A stretch of DNA of 64,000 nt from Bacteroidota bacterium (GTDB lineage Bacteria > Bacteroidota > Bacteroidia > Chitinophagales > Chitinophagaceae), in the NCBI GenBank assembly GCA_023423405.1, contig JAFAFR010000023.1, positions 124,001-188,000 on the forward strand, in the 5' to 3' direction. The notes beneath the pieces were generated by a model. That model had not been told where the DNA came from. It did not search any database and saw only the letters and a program-made list of their open reading frames with translations. A program made the position numbers and the translations under genes. This document shows positions 18,212 to 25,123 of this stretch, one piece after another (the stretch's first letter is position 1; each line of letters starts with the position of its first letter).

Positions 18212-18910
18212 CTAAACAGGCAAGTTAATAGCAGCTTTAATTTTGGCTATTATCTTGCCTGCGCTGGCGCCATACCTGGTGCTTTCCATATGGCAATACA
18301 GCGCTTCTTCAAAATCCGGATGATCCAGTAATGGGGTAAGTTCGTGCGCCAGATATTGTTTGACAGATTCAGGGGCGCTTAGAAGTTGGTCGTCCAGATT
18401 TTTACAGTTCTCAAAAACATAAACCATATCTTCAAAATCACGGCTGGTACGTAAATCCTTACCTCTTGATTTGTGTGCCTCCCATTTGGAAGCCAAAAAG
18501 TACGGTAAAGAAAAAATAAGTATTTCTGTTTCATCATCCAGCTTATATGGAATTGCATTGCGAAACCCTTCCGGGTACCATTTGTTGCTGAATCCCAGAA
18601 TAGCTGAAGCAGTAGGCATGATGTCAACTACAATCCCCTGAATAGTATAACGACAAATTACACCAGATGCAAAGTCGTTTATAAAGCCTAAAGCCCGAAG
18701 TTGATCTTCTATGTGTGAATAGTCGTCATAGGTAGCCAACTCTATTACCACATCTACGTCGTCAGTAGGCCTGATATTCTCAGCCAGTGAGTTTTGTGTG
18801 GCGTATAAAGAAACAGTAGCGCCACCTACAAATGCATAAGGCTTGCTAAACCCTTTTAAACAGTGGGCTACCGCCTTCATCCGTACAATGTTCTCATGCA
18901 TACTGAACAT
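18212..18910 (-). CDS. Nucleotidyltransferase, AbiEii-like (toxin of a type IV-like pair)
   Basis: This 232-residue protein has the polymerase-beta-like nucleotidyltransferase signature: a GG pair in YAFVGGATVSLY (residues 29-30), followed by PTDDVDVVIE carrying the D-x-D metal pair near residues 51-53. A third strand (GIVVDIMP) offers another acidic residue. It overlaps the upstream HTH gene by 17 bases, so the two are translated from one message. In AbiE systems such enzymes act as toxins neutralised by the upstream partner. ATG 18901 is an alternative start (MHENIVRM). The assignment as toxin is by analogy. Confidence 0.8.
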   Translation of the reverse strand: MFSMHENIVRMKAVAHCLKGFSKPYAFVGGATVSLYATQNSLAENIRPTDDVDVVIELATYDDYSHIEDQLRALGFINDFASGVICRYTIQGIVVDIMPTASAILGFSNKWYPEGFRNAIPYKLDDETEILIFSLPYFLASKWEAHKSRGKDLRTSRDFEDMVYVFENCKNLDDQLLSAPESVKQYLAHELTPLLDHPDFEEALYCHMESTRYGASAGKIIAKIKAAINLPV

Positions 18911-19424
18911 TGAATTTTTCCTGCAATAATTTAAGCGCTATCTCCTTTTCTCTGACGCTGCCGATACGCATCGCATCAACAAGTGATAACAACTCATATA
19001 ATGTTTGGTCCTTTAATGCTGCCTGGACTGCATTTGGATATAACGGACTTATTGTTTCGCCCCTCGCTTCTCCTTCCGCATATGGCCATACTATTGTTTC
19101 ATTCAGTTGGTTTACCATAAAGTATGGCACCATAACGGGAGAAGAGTAAGCAGTTGGTACCCCAATGGCAATTGGCCCCCGGATAGCTGGAAATACCCGC
19201 GGCAATCCATACTGAATAAACTCCAGAAAAGCCTTTCTCATGACCGTTCTTTTTGAAGGATCCACCAGCCCGGCCAATGCGGATCGTTGCAAAGAATAGC
19301 TAACTTCTGATGGGCTTAAGAACAGGTCTTTTGCGATGGTCTTATTCAGCCAGTCTGCATGAGATATAATTATTTTTAATAATACCGCTATGTCCTGCGG
19401 CCGCATTCCATTGTGTTGGCTCAT
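18894..19424 (-). CDS. HTH protein, AbiEi-like partner of the nucleotidyltransferase
   Basis: This 176-residue protein has an N-terminal winged-helix region (RPQDIAVLLKIIISH, LNKTIAKDLFLSPSEVSYSLQRSALAGLV). The rest is unrecognised. It is the first gene of the pair, its 3' end overlapping the nucleotidyltransferase start, the usual order for antitoxin then toxin. A strong palindrome (19448-19475) lies upstream of its start, fitting autoregulation. It is called a partner on the basis of DNA-binding domain, overlap and order. Close similarity to a characterised AbiEi was not established. Confidence 0.7.
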   Translation of the reverse strand: MSQHNGMRPQDIAVLLKIIISHADWLNKTIAKDLFLSPSEVSYSLQRSALAGLVDPSKRTVMRKAFLEFIQYGLPRVFPAIRGPIAIGVPTAYSSPVMVPYFMVNQLNETIVWPYAEGEARGETISPLYPNAVQAALKDQTLYELLSLVDAMRIGSVREKEIALKLLQEKFNVQYA

Positions 19425-19447
19425 TCGACAAAGATAATCCTAATTCA

Positions 19448-19475
19448 TAATTCATGATTTATGAATCATGAATTA
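19448..19475. promoter_or_regulatory. Perfect 12-bp inverted repeat upstream of the toxin-antitoxin pair
   Basis: The arms TAATTCATGATT and AATCATGAATTA match perfectly around the 4-base loop TATG. The 8-mer TAATTCAT also occurs once more directly before it. It lies 24 bases before the start of the HTH gene and 17 bases after the end of the LytTR gene, both on the minus strand. It may be the operator of the pair. A terminator role is less likely, because no T tract follows. Confidence 0.6.
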
Positions 19476-19491
19476 GAGGCTGAAAGGTGCC

Positions 19492-19818
19492 TTAACCCAG
19501 TTTCAAAAACCTGGCATAGAGCCTGGTTCGTTCCCGGCGCGCTATGGGCAGGGAGCGGCCGGCGATGGTGAGCTGCCCATTGCCGATGGCCTGCACTTTC
19601 TCCAGTGACACCACATAGCTGCGGTGGATGCGGTGAAAACCCGGTGGCAATCGCGGCAGCAGGGCCTCGATGCCGGTGCGTACCAGGTAAACATCGGCAT
19701 CGGTAACAATGCGGCAATACTTGTTGTCCACTTCAATGTAGCGGATGTGCGAAAAAGCGACCTGTGCCAGTGACTTCCCTTTGGGAAGCAGCAGGGAGGT
19801 GGCGGCATCTGCTGGCAT
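19492..19818 (-). CDS. Stand-alone LytTR DNA-binding regulator
   Basis: This 108-residue protein consists of a LytTR domain only: SHIRYIEVDNKYCRIVT, an LLPRLPPGFHRIHRSYVVSLEKV core and a C-terminal basic end. No receiver domain is present, so it is not a classical response regulator. It is the third gene of an AraC-FecR-LytTR operon, only 3 bases after the FecR stop. A second stand-alone LytTR gene lies at 23554-23874. LytTR proteins bind phased direct repeats, and such repeats occur nearby (23953-24106). Confidence 0.85.
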   Translation of the reverse strand: MPADAATSLLLPKGKSLAQVAFSHIRYIEVDNKYCRIVTDADVYLVRTGIEALLPRLPPGFHRIHRSYVVSLEKVQAIGNGQLTIAGRSLPIARRERTRLYARFLKLG

Positions 19819-19821
19819 ACG

Positions 19822-20583
19822 CTATTGGGGTTTAGGTAGAAGGATGGGTTTGTCTTTTTCCAGCCGGGCTTCCCCGCCCGGTTCCAGTGTCCACTCTTTT
19901 CGGTTTTTCCGGATGTATACCGTGGCGGTTCCCGACAATACCCGGATGGTATCGCCGCTGGACGCCACTTCAAAGCTGCCCTGCTGTACTTTGAGGGTCC
20001 AGCCGTTCAGGTCTGTTTCCAGGGGCCAGGTATTGTTGCGTACTTCAAACCGGCCGCTGCCGTTGAATTCCATGCTGCGCACGTCAATGAATACCGCTTC
20101 GCGAAAACCGACGGAAGAATGCGGTAGCAGTACGATGCGCGAACTGTCGGGCAGCCATAGGGTTTTTGTATCGCCGGCCGTTTGGACCACCGTTTTGCTG
20201 TAGCTGGGGTTCTGCACGTCGCGGCCCTTTACCAGCCGGCTGAGGGGATGCGAAGGCATGAAATGATCCAGCAACAGCACCAGCAGTACAATGCCAGTGA
20301 TGCGCCAGGCCCATTTCCGGAAGCGCGAGGTTTTGCGTGGCGGCTTTTGCGTGTATTTGCGCAGGGTGGCGATGGTGGCGGCCCCGGTGCCGTCGCCGCC
20401 CAGTTCCAGCAGCAGGTCGAAGAAATGGTCGTTCGCGGAAGATTCATTGATCCACTCGTCGAGCCGGTTGCGGTCGGCGCGGGTGGAATGTTCCAGGAAA
20501 AAACGCTGCAGTATTCCCGACAGTTCCGGCGTCAGTTCAACCTGCGCGGCGGCTTCTTTCAAACGGTGTTTCAGGGTGCTCAT
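19822..20583 (-). CDS. FecR-type anti-sigma-like membrane protein
   Basis: This 253-residue protein has a cytoplasmic N-terminal helical part, one transmembrane helix (WAWRITGIVLLVLLLDHF) and a periplasmic FecR domain (TKTLWLPDSSRIVLLPHSSV, GSGRFEVRN, WTLKVQQGSFEV, GTATVYI). The start at 20583 is chosen because its ATGA overlaps the AraC stop, a translational coupling signal. An upstream in-frame ATG would add seven residues. FecR proteins normally transmit a periplasmic signal to an ECF sigma factor. None is encoded here. Instead the gene is coupled to an AraC regulator and a LytTR regulator, which may be its targets. Confidence 0.88.
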   Translation of the reverse strand: MSTLKHRLKEAAAQVELTPELSGILQRFFLEHSTRADRNRLDEWINESSANDHFFDLLLELGGDGTGAATIATLRKYTQKPPRKTSRFRKWAWRITGIVLLVLLLDHFMPSHPLSRLVKGRDVQNPSYSKTVVQTAGDTKTLWLPDSSRIVLLPHSSVGFREAVFIDVRSMEFNGSGRFEVRNNTWPLETDLNGWTLKVQQGSFEVASSGDTIRVLSGTATVYIRKNRKEWTLEPGGEARLEKDKPILLPKPQ

Positions 20584-21500
20584 GGTAATAAGTTTTTTCG
20601 CCATTCCCGCGGATTGCTGTTGGTTTCTTCCCTGAAATTGTATCTGAAAGCTTTGGCCGATTCATACCCGCAGGCGAAGGCAATCTCTTCAATGGACTGT
20701 TCCGTGTTTTGCAGCAGTTGCTTGGCCAGATCCACGCGCAGGCAGTTCTGTCTTTTGATCATACCCATTTTGAAATGCTGCACATAAGCGGCTTTGAGGG
20801 TGGATTCGTTCAGTCCCACTTCGCGGGCAATTTCACGGATGGACAAATGTTTGGACAGGTTGCGCTGTATAAAGGCGTCGGCGGCATATACAAAGGGTTC
20901 GCGGCCCTTTATTTTGCCGCTGGGCAGGTTCTGGTGGATCTGTTCGCGCAGGGGCTGCAGCAGATTCATGAACTGCAGGGTGAGCCATCCTTCGGGATCG
21001 TAGAGGGGCGCGGGCGGCTGCAGAATGCTGTTCAGCCAGCCGTACATCGCAGGACTGAGCTCATAGCAGTTTTCGGGGAAGCCGTTCCAGTCGATCTGTT
21101 CCAGGAAGGCTTCGAGTGGAAAAACGAAACAGGACAAGGGGCAGTCTTCGGTTATATCTAACCGGTAGCTGGTTGCGTTGAAGAAGCAGATCTTTCCCGC
21201 GGACAGGTGCCAGCAGGCGGGCCGGTCTGTTTCCAGGAGGCAGCGGCCTTCGGTGACCAGCAGCATTTTGAGGCCTTCGGCGGCGAGCTGGTGGTCGAGG
21301 GTAACGGTATTGCCCAGGGTATAGTGTACCTGGCAGAGCGGCCCTGCGGAGCTCTGGTACTGCTGCACGGCGATGCGGCCACGGAAGGCGTTTCCCTGGT
21401 GGGCAGACAGCAGGCGCAGCGGGGTGGACGGGTGGTCGCTATCCGGAACGGTGCTGAGTTGGATTCTGCCGATTCTTTTGAAATAAAACTGGAGCAACAC
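20580..21500 (-). CDS. AraC-family transcriptional regulator
   Basis: This 306-residue protein has an N-terminal sensor-like region and a C-terminal double HTH (LSIREIAREVGLNESTLKAAYVQ, then SIEEIAFACGYESAKAFRYNF ending NPREWRK). It is the first gene of the operon with FecR and LytTR, and its stop overlaps the fecR start by four bases. The sequence CCCGATTTTTCCCTTTTCT lies about 80 bases upstream. The same motif recurs before the second LytTR gene. The ligand and targets are unknown. Confidence 0.9.
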   Translation of the reverse strand: MLLQFYFKRIGRIQLSTVPDSDHPSTPLRLLSAHQGNAFRGRIAVQQYQSSAGPLCQVHYTLGNTVTLDHQLAAEGLKMLLVTEGRCLLETDRPACWHLSAGKICFFNATSYRLDITEDCPLSCFVFPLEAFLEQIDWNGFPENCYELSPAMYGWLNSILQPPAPLYDPEGWLTLQFMNLLQPLREQIHQNLPSGKIKGREPFVYAADAFIQRNLSKHLSIREIAREVGLNESTLKAAYVQHFKMGMIKRQNCLRVDLAKQLLQNTEQSIEEIAFACGYESAKAFRYNFREETNSNPREWRKNLLP

Positions 21501-21580
21501 GGTAAATGAAACTTAAACTATAAATGGTTTTTCGTTTTTGCAAGCATTGGAAAGAGAATTTGGTGCTTCGTGAAAATGTT

Positions 21581-21599
21581 CCCGATTTTTCCCTTTTCT
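21581..21599. promoter_or_regulatory. Shared motif CCCGATTTTTCCCTTTTCT upstream of the AraC-FecR-LytTR operon
   Basis: This 19-base sequence is identical to 24069-24087, upstream of the other LytTR gene. Only one copy is present here, about 80 bases before the AraC start codon. A binding site for one of the two LytTR regulators is a reasonable inference. Confidence 0.5.
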
Positions 21600-21602
21600 G
21601 TG

Positions 21603-21634
21603 GGAAAAAACCCCGAATAAGACTAAACGGGGTT
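21603..21634 (-). terminator. Rho-independent terminator of the DUF5675 operon
   Basis: Read on the minus strand, AACCCCG pairs with CGGGGTT across a 12-base loop and runs into a TTTTTT tract. It lies about 30 bases after the stop of the DUF5675 gene. It separates this cassette from the AraC operon on the same strand. Confidence 0.75.
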
Positions 21635-21664
21635 ATGGCAACTCACAAAGGGCATCCGGAAAGA

Positions 21665-22093
21665 TCAGGAAGGATGCTGATATCGGTCGGACAGGCGACT
21701 AACGGTGAGCCATACCCGCTCGTTGCGGTCGAAGGCGCTGCGCACCTGTTCCATCAGGGTTTTGAAGGCAGCGGCCGTATTGGTTCCCATGCCGGGCTGG
21801 GTGAGCCGGCTTACCGGGGCGATGCAGCCCTTCAGTTGCTTCAAAGCGTTGGTGGCTTTGTGCAGGAGGATGAGGGTGCGGCCGGGCACGTCTTTCACCA
21901 GCAGGTGCCATTGGTGGCGATCGCTGAAGCGGAGGGCCAGCGGGTACCTGCCTTCGGGGATGCAGGATTCCATGCGCCGGTTGAAACGCCAGGGAAGCTC
22001 GATGGTGAAGCAGCAAAACTTTTCTGCGATGCTGAGAATGCCATTCGTACCCGACGGATGGTATTCGCGTTCCAGGAGCAGTTCCATGGTCAT
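21665..22093 (-). CDS. DUF5675-family protein
   Basis: This 142-residue protein follows the DUF5675 pattern: a beta-rich N-terminus with CFTIELPWR, CIPEGRYPLALRFS, WHLLVKDVPGRTLILLHKATNA, KGCIAPVSRL, and a C-terminal helix. DUF5675 genes commonly sit beside phage-type or secretion-related small membrane proteins. A cell-wall or lysis-related role has been suspected but is not proven. Its start overlaps the stop of the upstream holin-like gene by four bases (ATGA), so the two are translationally coupled. A terminator follows. Confidence 0.8.
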   Translation of the reverse strand: MTMELLLEREYHPSGTNGILSIAEKFCCFTIELPWRFNRRMESCIPEGRYPLALRFSDRHQWHLLVKDVPGRTLILLHKATNALKQLKGCIAPVSRLTQPGMGTNTAAAFKTLMEQVRSAFDRNERVWLTVSRLSDRYQHPS

Positions 22094-22317
22094 CCTTTTA
22101 CAGCCACCTGGCTTACGGCGCTGGCTACGGTGGCCGCCACGCCCAGGTAGGACGCGATGGTGGTAACGATCGCCGGCAGGGCTACGGGTGAGGCGAGGAT
22201 GGCGGCGCTGATGGCGGCCAGGGTGATGCCGATGTTGCGCAGCTTCAGGAAGAAGGGCGGGGTGTCGGCGCTGGCCCGTTCCAGCAGCGAGAGCTGGTCG
22301 ATGTGTTGTTGTTTCAT
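22090..22317 (-). CDS. Small two-helix membrane protein, holin-like
   Basis: This 75-residue protein has a polar N-terminus (MKQQHIDQLSLLERASADT) and two adjacent hydrophobic segments (IGITLAAISAAILASPVAL, then IVTTIASYLGVAATVASAV). Size and topology fit small holin-like or pore-forming proteins, but no sequence family is recognised. Coupling to the DUF5675 gene by a four-base overlap supports a joint function. A holin-like role is inference. Confidence 0.6.
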   Translation of the reverse strand: MKQQHIDQLSLLERASADTPPFFLKLRNIGITLAAISAAILASPVALPAIVTTIASYLGVAATVASAVSQVAVKG

Positions 22318-22441
22318 TTGGTTGGGGGTTTAGGTGTTTTAAATGGGGTGTTGGTTTTTCATAGAGGACGTCAAACGGGCCGTTGGGGCAGTGGGCCGGC
22401 GGCGCCTGCCGGTCCCTGCTGCCCGCAGCGGATGGGTGCTC

Positions 22442-23008
22442 TTAGAGCAGAATTTCCAGCGAGCCCTTGTTTTTGGGCAGGTCTTCCGCTACCGCGCGGA
22501 TGAGCGTTCCCGTGAGGGCGGGATTAACCGAAGTGGACCGGTAGATCCAGTCGTACCCGTTCTCGTCTTCTACGGCGCTGCCTTCTTCGAGCAGGGTACC
22601 TTCGGCGGAAAAGAGGGATACTTTCACCGCGGTGACGCGGAAATTGTCGATGGCGCGCACTACGATGGGCTGATCGGCTTCACCGGTATAGGCATCGGTT
22701 TGGATGCTGCTGACGATGGGAGCGAACCAGGCATCTTTGAAGGCCACGTTGCGGGCCGACTGGTTGCCGCGCCTACCGGCTTCGTATGCTTCCATCAAAG
22801 CCGGGTTGGAAGCGGCCTTGCGGGCATAGATGGTAGCGAGCTGGAATTTTTCGCGCACCAATTGCTGGGCCGGGGTAAGGGGTAAGCCGTACCTCGATTT
22901 GGGCAGGGCAGCCAAAATGGATTTGTTGCCGCGGGTGCGCAGGGAGAACTGGCGACCTACAGACCCGCTGTAGTTGCGGGTGATGATGTTATTGTCGGTT
23001 TTTGCCAT
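22442..23008 (-). CDS. DUF6266-like protein of unknown function
   Basis: The start at ATG 23008 (MAKTDNNIITRNYSG) gives 188 residues. A longer open frame to 23371 is rejected, since its extra 121 residues are low-complexity translation of a repeat region. The N-terminus (SGSVGRQFSLRTRGNKSIL, then LTPAQQLVREKFQLA) resembles the DUF6266 pattern. The second half looks beta-rich (PIVVRAIDNFRVTAVKVSLF, GYDWIYRSTS). No signal peptide is visible. It precedes the holin-like gene on the same strand by 124 bases. The function is unknown, and a structural or secreted role is possible. Confidence 0.65.
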   Translation of the reverse strand: MAKTDNNIITRNYSGSVGRQFSLRTRGNKSILAALPKSRYGLPLTPAQQLVREKFQLATIYARKAASNPALMEAYEAGRRGNQSARNVAFKDAWFAPIVSSIQTDAYTGEADQPIVVRAIDNFRVTAVKVSLFSAEGTLLEEGSAVEDENGYDWIYRSTSVNPALTGTLIRAVAEDLPKNKGSLEILL

Positions 23009-23232
23009 GGGGTTTAGGATTTTGGGGGTTAAAAAATGGATAGTGGAAGGGCGGCGGATCGCCCGGTGCCGCGGCTGCGGTGAAGCATCGCCGTTAGTGG
23101 GGGAAGAGGGTGGGAGGCCCGGGTTCTGGGGTCCCAGTGTTTTGATGTCCTGGAGTTCCGGTGGTTGTCCGGGTCCTGGCGTTCCGGGGTCCCCTGTGTT
23201 TCGGGGGTTCTCTCCGGGTTGGTCCTGGTTGC

Positions 23233-23255
23233 GGGGTCTGTGGGCGGGTGTTGGG
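23233..23255 (+). other. G-quadruplex-forming motif
   Basis: Four G runs separated by short loops (GGGG-TCTGT-GGG-C-GGG-TGTT-GGG) meet the usual G3+N1-7 rule on the plus strand. The motif lies in the 545-base gene-free interval 23009-23553, whose plus strand is strongly G/T-rich. It is upstream of the minus-strand DUF6266-like gene. Confidence 0.5.
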
Positions 23256-23277
23256 TGTTGCCTGGTGTAGTTTTGCT

Positions 23278-23365
23278 GCAGGTTTCCAGCACTTCTCCAG
23301 CACTTCTCCAGCAGGTTTCCAGCAGTTGTCCAGCAGGTTTCCAGCACTTTTCCGGCAGGTTTCCC
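23278..23365. repeat. Eight tandem 11-bp repeats
   Basis: Eight consecutive 11-mers follow the consensus GCA(GG/CT)TTTCCA with few changes, for example GCAGGTTTCCA and GCACTTCTCCA. An 11-bp period is close to one helical turn and is not a multiple of three, which argues against a coding repeat. The array lies 270 bases upstream of the minus-strand gene at 22442-23008, in a gene-free region. Confidence 0.8.
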
Positions 23366-23553
23366 GCACATTCATTGCATATGGAGGGCGTATTGACGGC
23401 AGGCTGCGGCGGTGGGGATGGCCTATCTGAAGGGAGGCGTTGTGGCGGCCGGGGGCAGTGGGCGAAGAAAGACGGGCAGGGTCACACCTCCTGCGCTGTC
23501 GTGTGACGGTTCTCCGCGGCCTGCCGGTGGTGGCCGGTGGGCGCCATCCCGGG

Positions 23554-23874
23554 TCAGGTACTTCGGCAGAAGCGGGGATAGAGCCGCTTGTGGTACATGG
23601 GGTCGAGGGGCAGGGGCATGCCATTTACGAAGATGGACCGGAAGCCCATACCTGTTACGTGCTGCATGTTCACCACTACGGAGCGGTGCGAGCGCGAGAG
23701 GCTCACGTGAAAGCGATTGCCCTCAAAGCTGCGGAGGCTGGTGTGCACTTTGTACACGCCGTGGCGGGTGTGCAGGTAGCAGACGCCCTGGTGCAGGCGG
23801 ATGAAAAAGATGTCTTCTTCCTTCACTTTGTGGAGGCAGCGATTGGAGAAAAAATAGATACAACGTGAACGCAT
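23554..23874 (-). CDS. Stand-alone LytTR DNA-binding regulator, second
   Basis: This 106-residue protein is a LytTR domain without a receiver: KEEDIFFIRLHQGVCYLHTRHGVYKVHTSL and RFHVSLSRSHRSVVVNMQHV, the RSHRSxVVN core being diagnostic. It is only distantly similar to the LytTR at 19492. It heads the minus-strand run toward the DUF6266-like, holin-like and DUF5675 genes. Two sets of 21-bp phased repeats lie upstream of its start (23953-24106). LytTR dimers typically bind direct repeats of about this spacing, so self-regulation is likely. Confidence 0.85.
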   Translation of the reverse strand: MRSRCIYFFSNRCLHKVKEEDIFFIRLHQGVCYLHTRHGVYKVHTSLRSFEGNRFHVSLSRSHRSVVVNMQHVTGMGFRSIFVNGMPLPLDPMYHKRLYPRFCRST

Positions 23875-23952
23875 AAAAATTTTGTTTTGGTGATCAATTC
23901 ATTTGAACAGGATAACAATACAGTCCTGTTTTGTTATTACCAAATGAATGTC

Positions 23953-24015
23953 GCGGCCGGTCACTTGCACGGCGCGGACGGTCGTTTTTGTGGCGCCGGC
24001 GGTCGTTGCGGGGAT
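23953..24015. repeat. Three tandem 21-bp repeats upstream of the LytTR gene
   Basis: The core GCGG(C/A)CGGTC or a close variant occurs at 23953, 23974 and 23995, exactly 21 bp apart. The second and third copies share CGGTCGTT. Two helical turns of spacing on one DNA face is the arrangement bound by LytTR proteins. The array is 79 bases upstream of the LytTR start codon at 23874. Confidence 0.7.
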
Positions 24016-24068
24016 AGCGAAAATGGCGGGTGCGGTTTTGGGTGGTTAAAAAGCGGGGTGAAAACTCG

Positions 24069-24106
24069 CCCGATTTTTCCCTTTTCTCGTCTGATTTTTC
24101 CCTTTT
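24069..24106. repeat. Two 21-bp-spaced copies of GATTTTTCCCTTTT
   Basis: GATTTTTCCCTTTT starts at 24072 and again at 24093, a 21-bp period. The first copy, extended to CCCGATTTTTCCCTTTTCT, is identical to the site at 21581-21599. It lies in the interval between the divergent LytTR gene (start 23874) and the nuclease gene (start 24251), which otherwise shows no convincing gene. Confidence 0.65.
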
Positions 24107-24250
24107 GGGGGGTTGGGGTTAGGTAGGTATGGATGATGAATGTACGGCGGCTTTCCTGACTGTGATCCTTCCGAACCTGATCCAATAATTTCCATGTCGT
24201 TGTCGTTAAAAGGGATATAAACCTAACATTGAAATAAAATTGAATATCCT

Positions 24251-24928
24251 ATGGCGAAACTTCCCATTACGTTCAAAAGAATAAAAACAAAAGACTACAA
24301 CAATAAAGATGCGTTGATGTACTTGGTTACGGTATCCGAGAAAAGCAGCTTCTGGGAGAAGTCAGCCATAGTAGACAGGCATGCCCTGTTAAAGCTCAAG
24401 GAAGAACTTGAGAAACTATTGAGGGAGGATACTACGGCCGAAATATTACAGGTTTCTGAAGATAGAGCAGCAAAAATTAACACCGCGCATAAAGCCGATC
24501 CACTATGTAAGGACTGTGCACATAAGATGACTCATGATTGCGAGACCTGCTTATTTGTTTTGCAAAGTCCCTTGGAAAGAAAATTATTTTTGGAGCTCAG
24601 GAAGGCTTATATATCATTTTACCCGCAGTATCCGTTGAACCGGCGAGGGGAGCCTATTTCAGTTGAGGGAAAATCCTACGACAACCCCACCAACAATTTC
24701 AAAAATGTGCTGACCATTGTTGACTTCTATATCGAAAAAGGGAATAGGAAGATCTGCGTCTATACGGATGGACACACCTATCACGGAAAAGAGGAGCAGG
24801 CTCGGCGCGACAGAAGCATTGACCGGGAATTACAAGCCCTGGGATTTCGGGTAATGCGATTTACAGGAAAGGATGTGAACGAAGATATGCGTGATATCAT
24901 TTCAGAGATCCAAGGCGTTTTGTCCTAG
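24251..24928 (+). CDS. PD-(D/E)XK-type (DUF559/Vsr-like) endonuclease with a Cys4 cluster
   Basis: This 225-residue cytoplasmic protein ends with a DUF559/Vsr-like nuclease fold. LTIVDFYIE (D158) is followed by KICVYTDGHTYHG (D173, H175), then QARRDRSIDRELQALGFRVMRFTGKDV, which is the hallmark C-terminal part. Before it lies a zinc-finger-like cluster C86-x2-C89-x7-C97-x2-C100. The N-terminal 80 residues are unrecognised. It stands alone, next to small toxin-antitoxin-like genes in an AT-richer stretch. A role in DNA conflict or repair is inferred from the fold. No methylase or helicase partner is present. Confidence 0.7.
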   Translation: MAKLPITFKRIKTKDYNNKDALMYLVTVSEKSSFWEKSAIVDRHALLKLKEELEKLLREDTTAEILQVSEDRAAKINTAHKADPLCKDCAHKMTHDCETCLFVLQSPLERKLFLELRKAYISFYPQYPLNRRGEPISVEGKSYDNPTNNFKNVLTIVDFYIEKGNRKICVYTDGHTYHGKEEQARRDRSIDRELQALGFRVMRFTGKDVNEDMRDIISEIQGVLS

Positions 24929-25123
24929 CTGTTCTTGCTGAAAAACAGTGCTTTGCGCAAGCAGCTAATTTGTAATAAGGAACGCTGAACGGGTTCATAT
25001 CTACAGAAATTCAAAATTAAACATCTGTTCTTCGGTTGAGCATTAATATTAAAAATATTTTCCTTCGTCAAGTTGCCAATTGGTAGGCGAAAATGAAGGG
25101 AATAACGAAAAGGCTATAATTTT

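Noticed and set aside
23233..23365. Diversity-generating retroelement or CRISPR-like array
   Set aside because: No reverse transcriptase, variable repeat or spacer arrangement is present. The repeats are 11 bp and contiguous.
23009..23371. N-terminal extension of the DUF6266-like gene
   Set aside because: The extra residues translate the 11-bp repeat array and a proline-rich low-complexity stretch. ATG 23008 gives a clean N-terminus.
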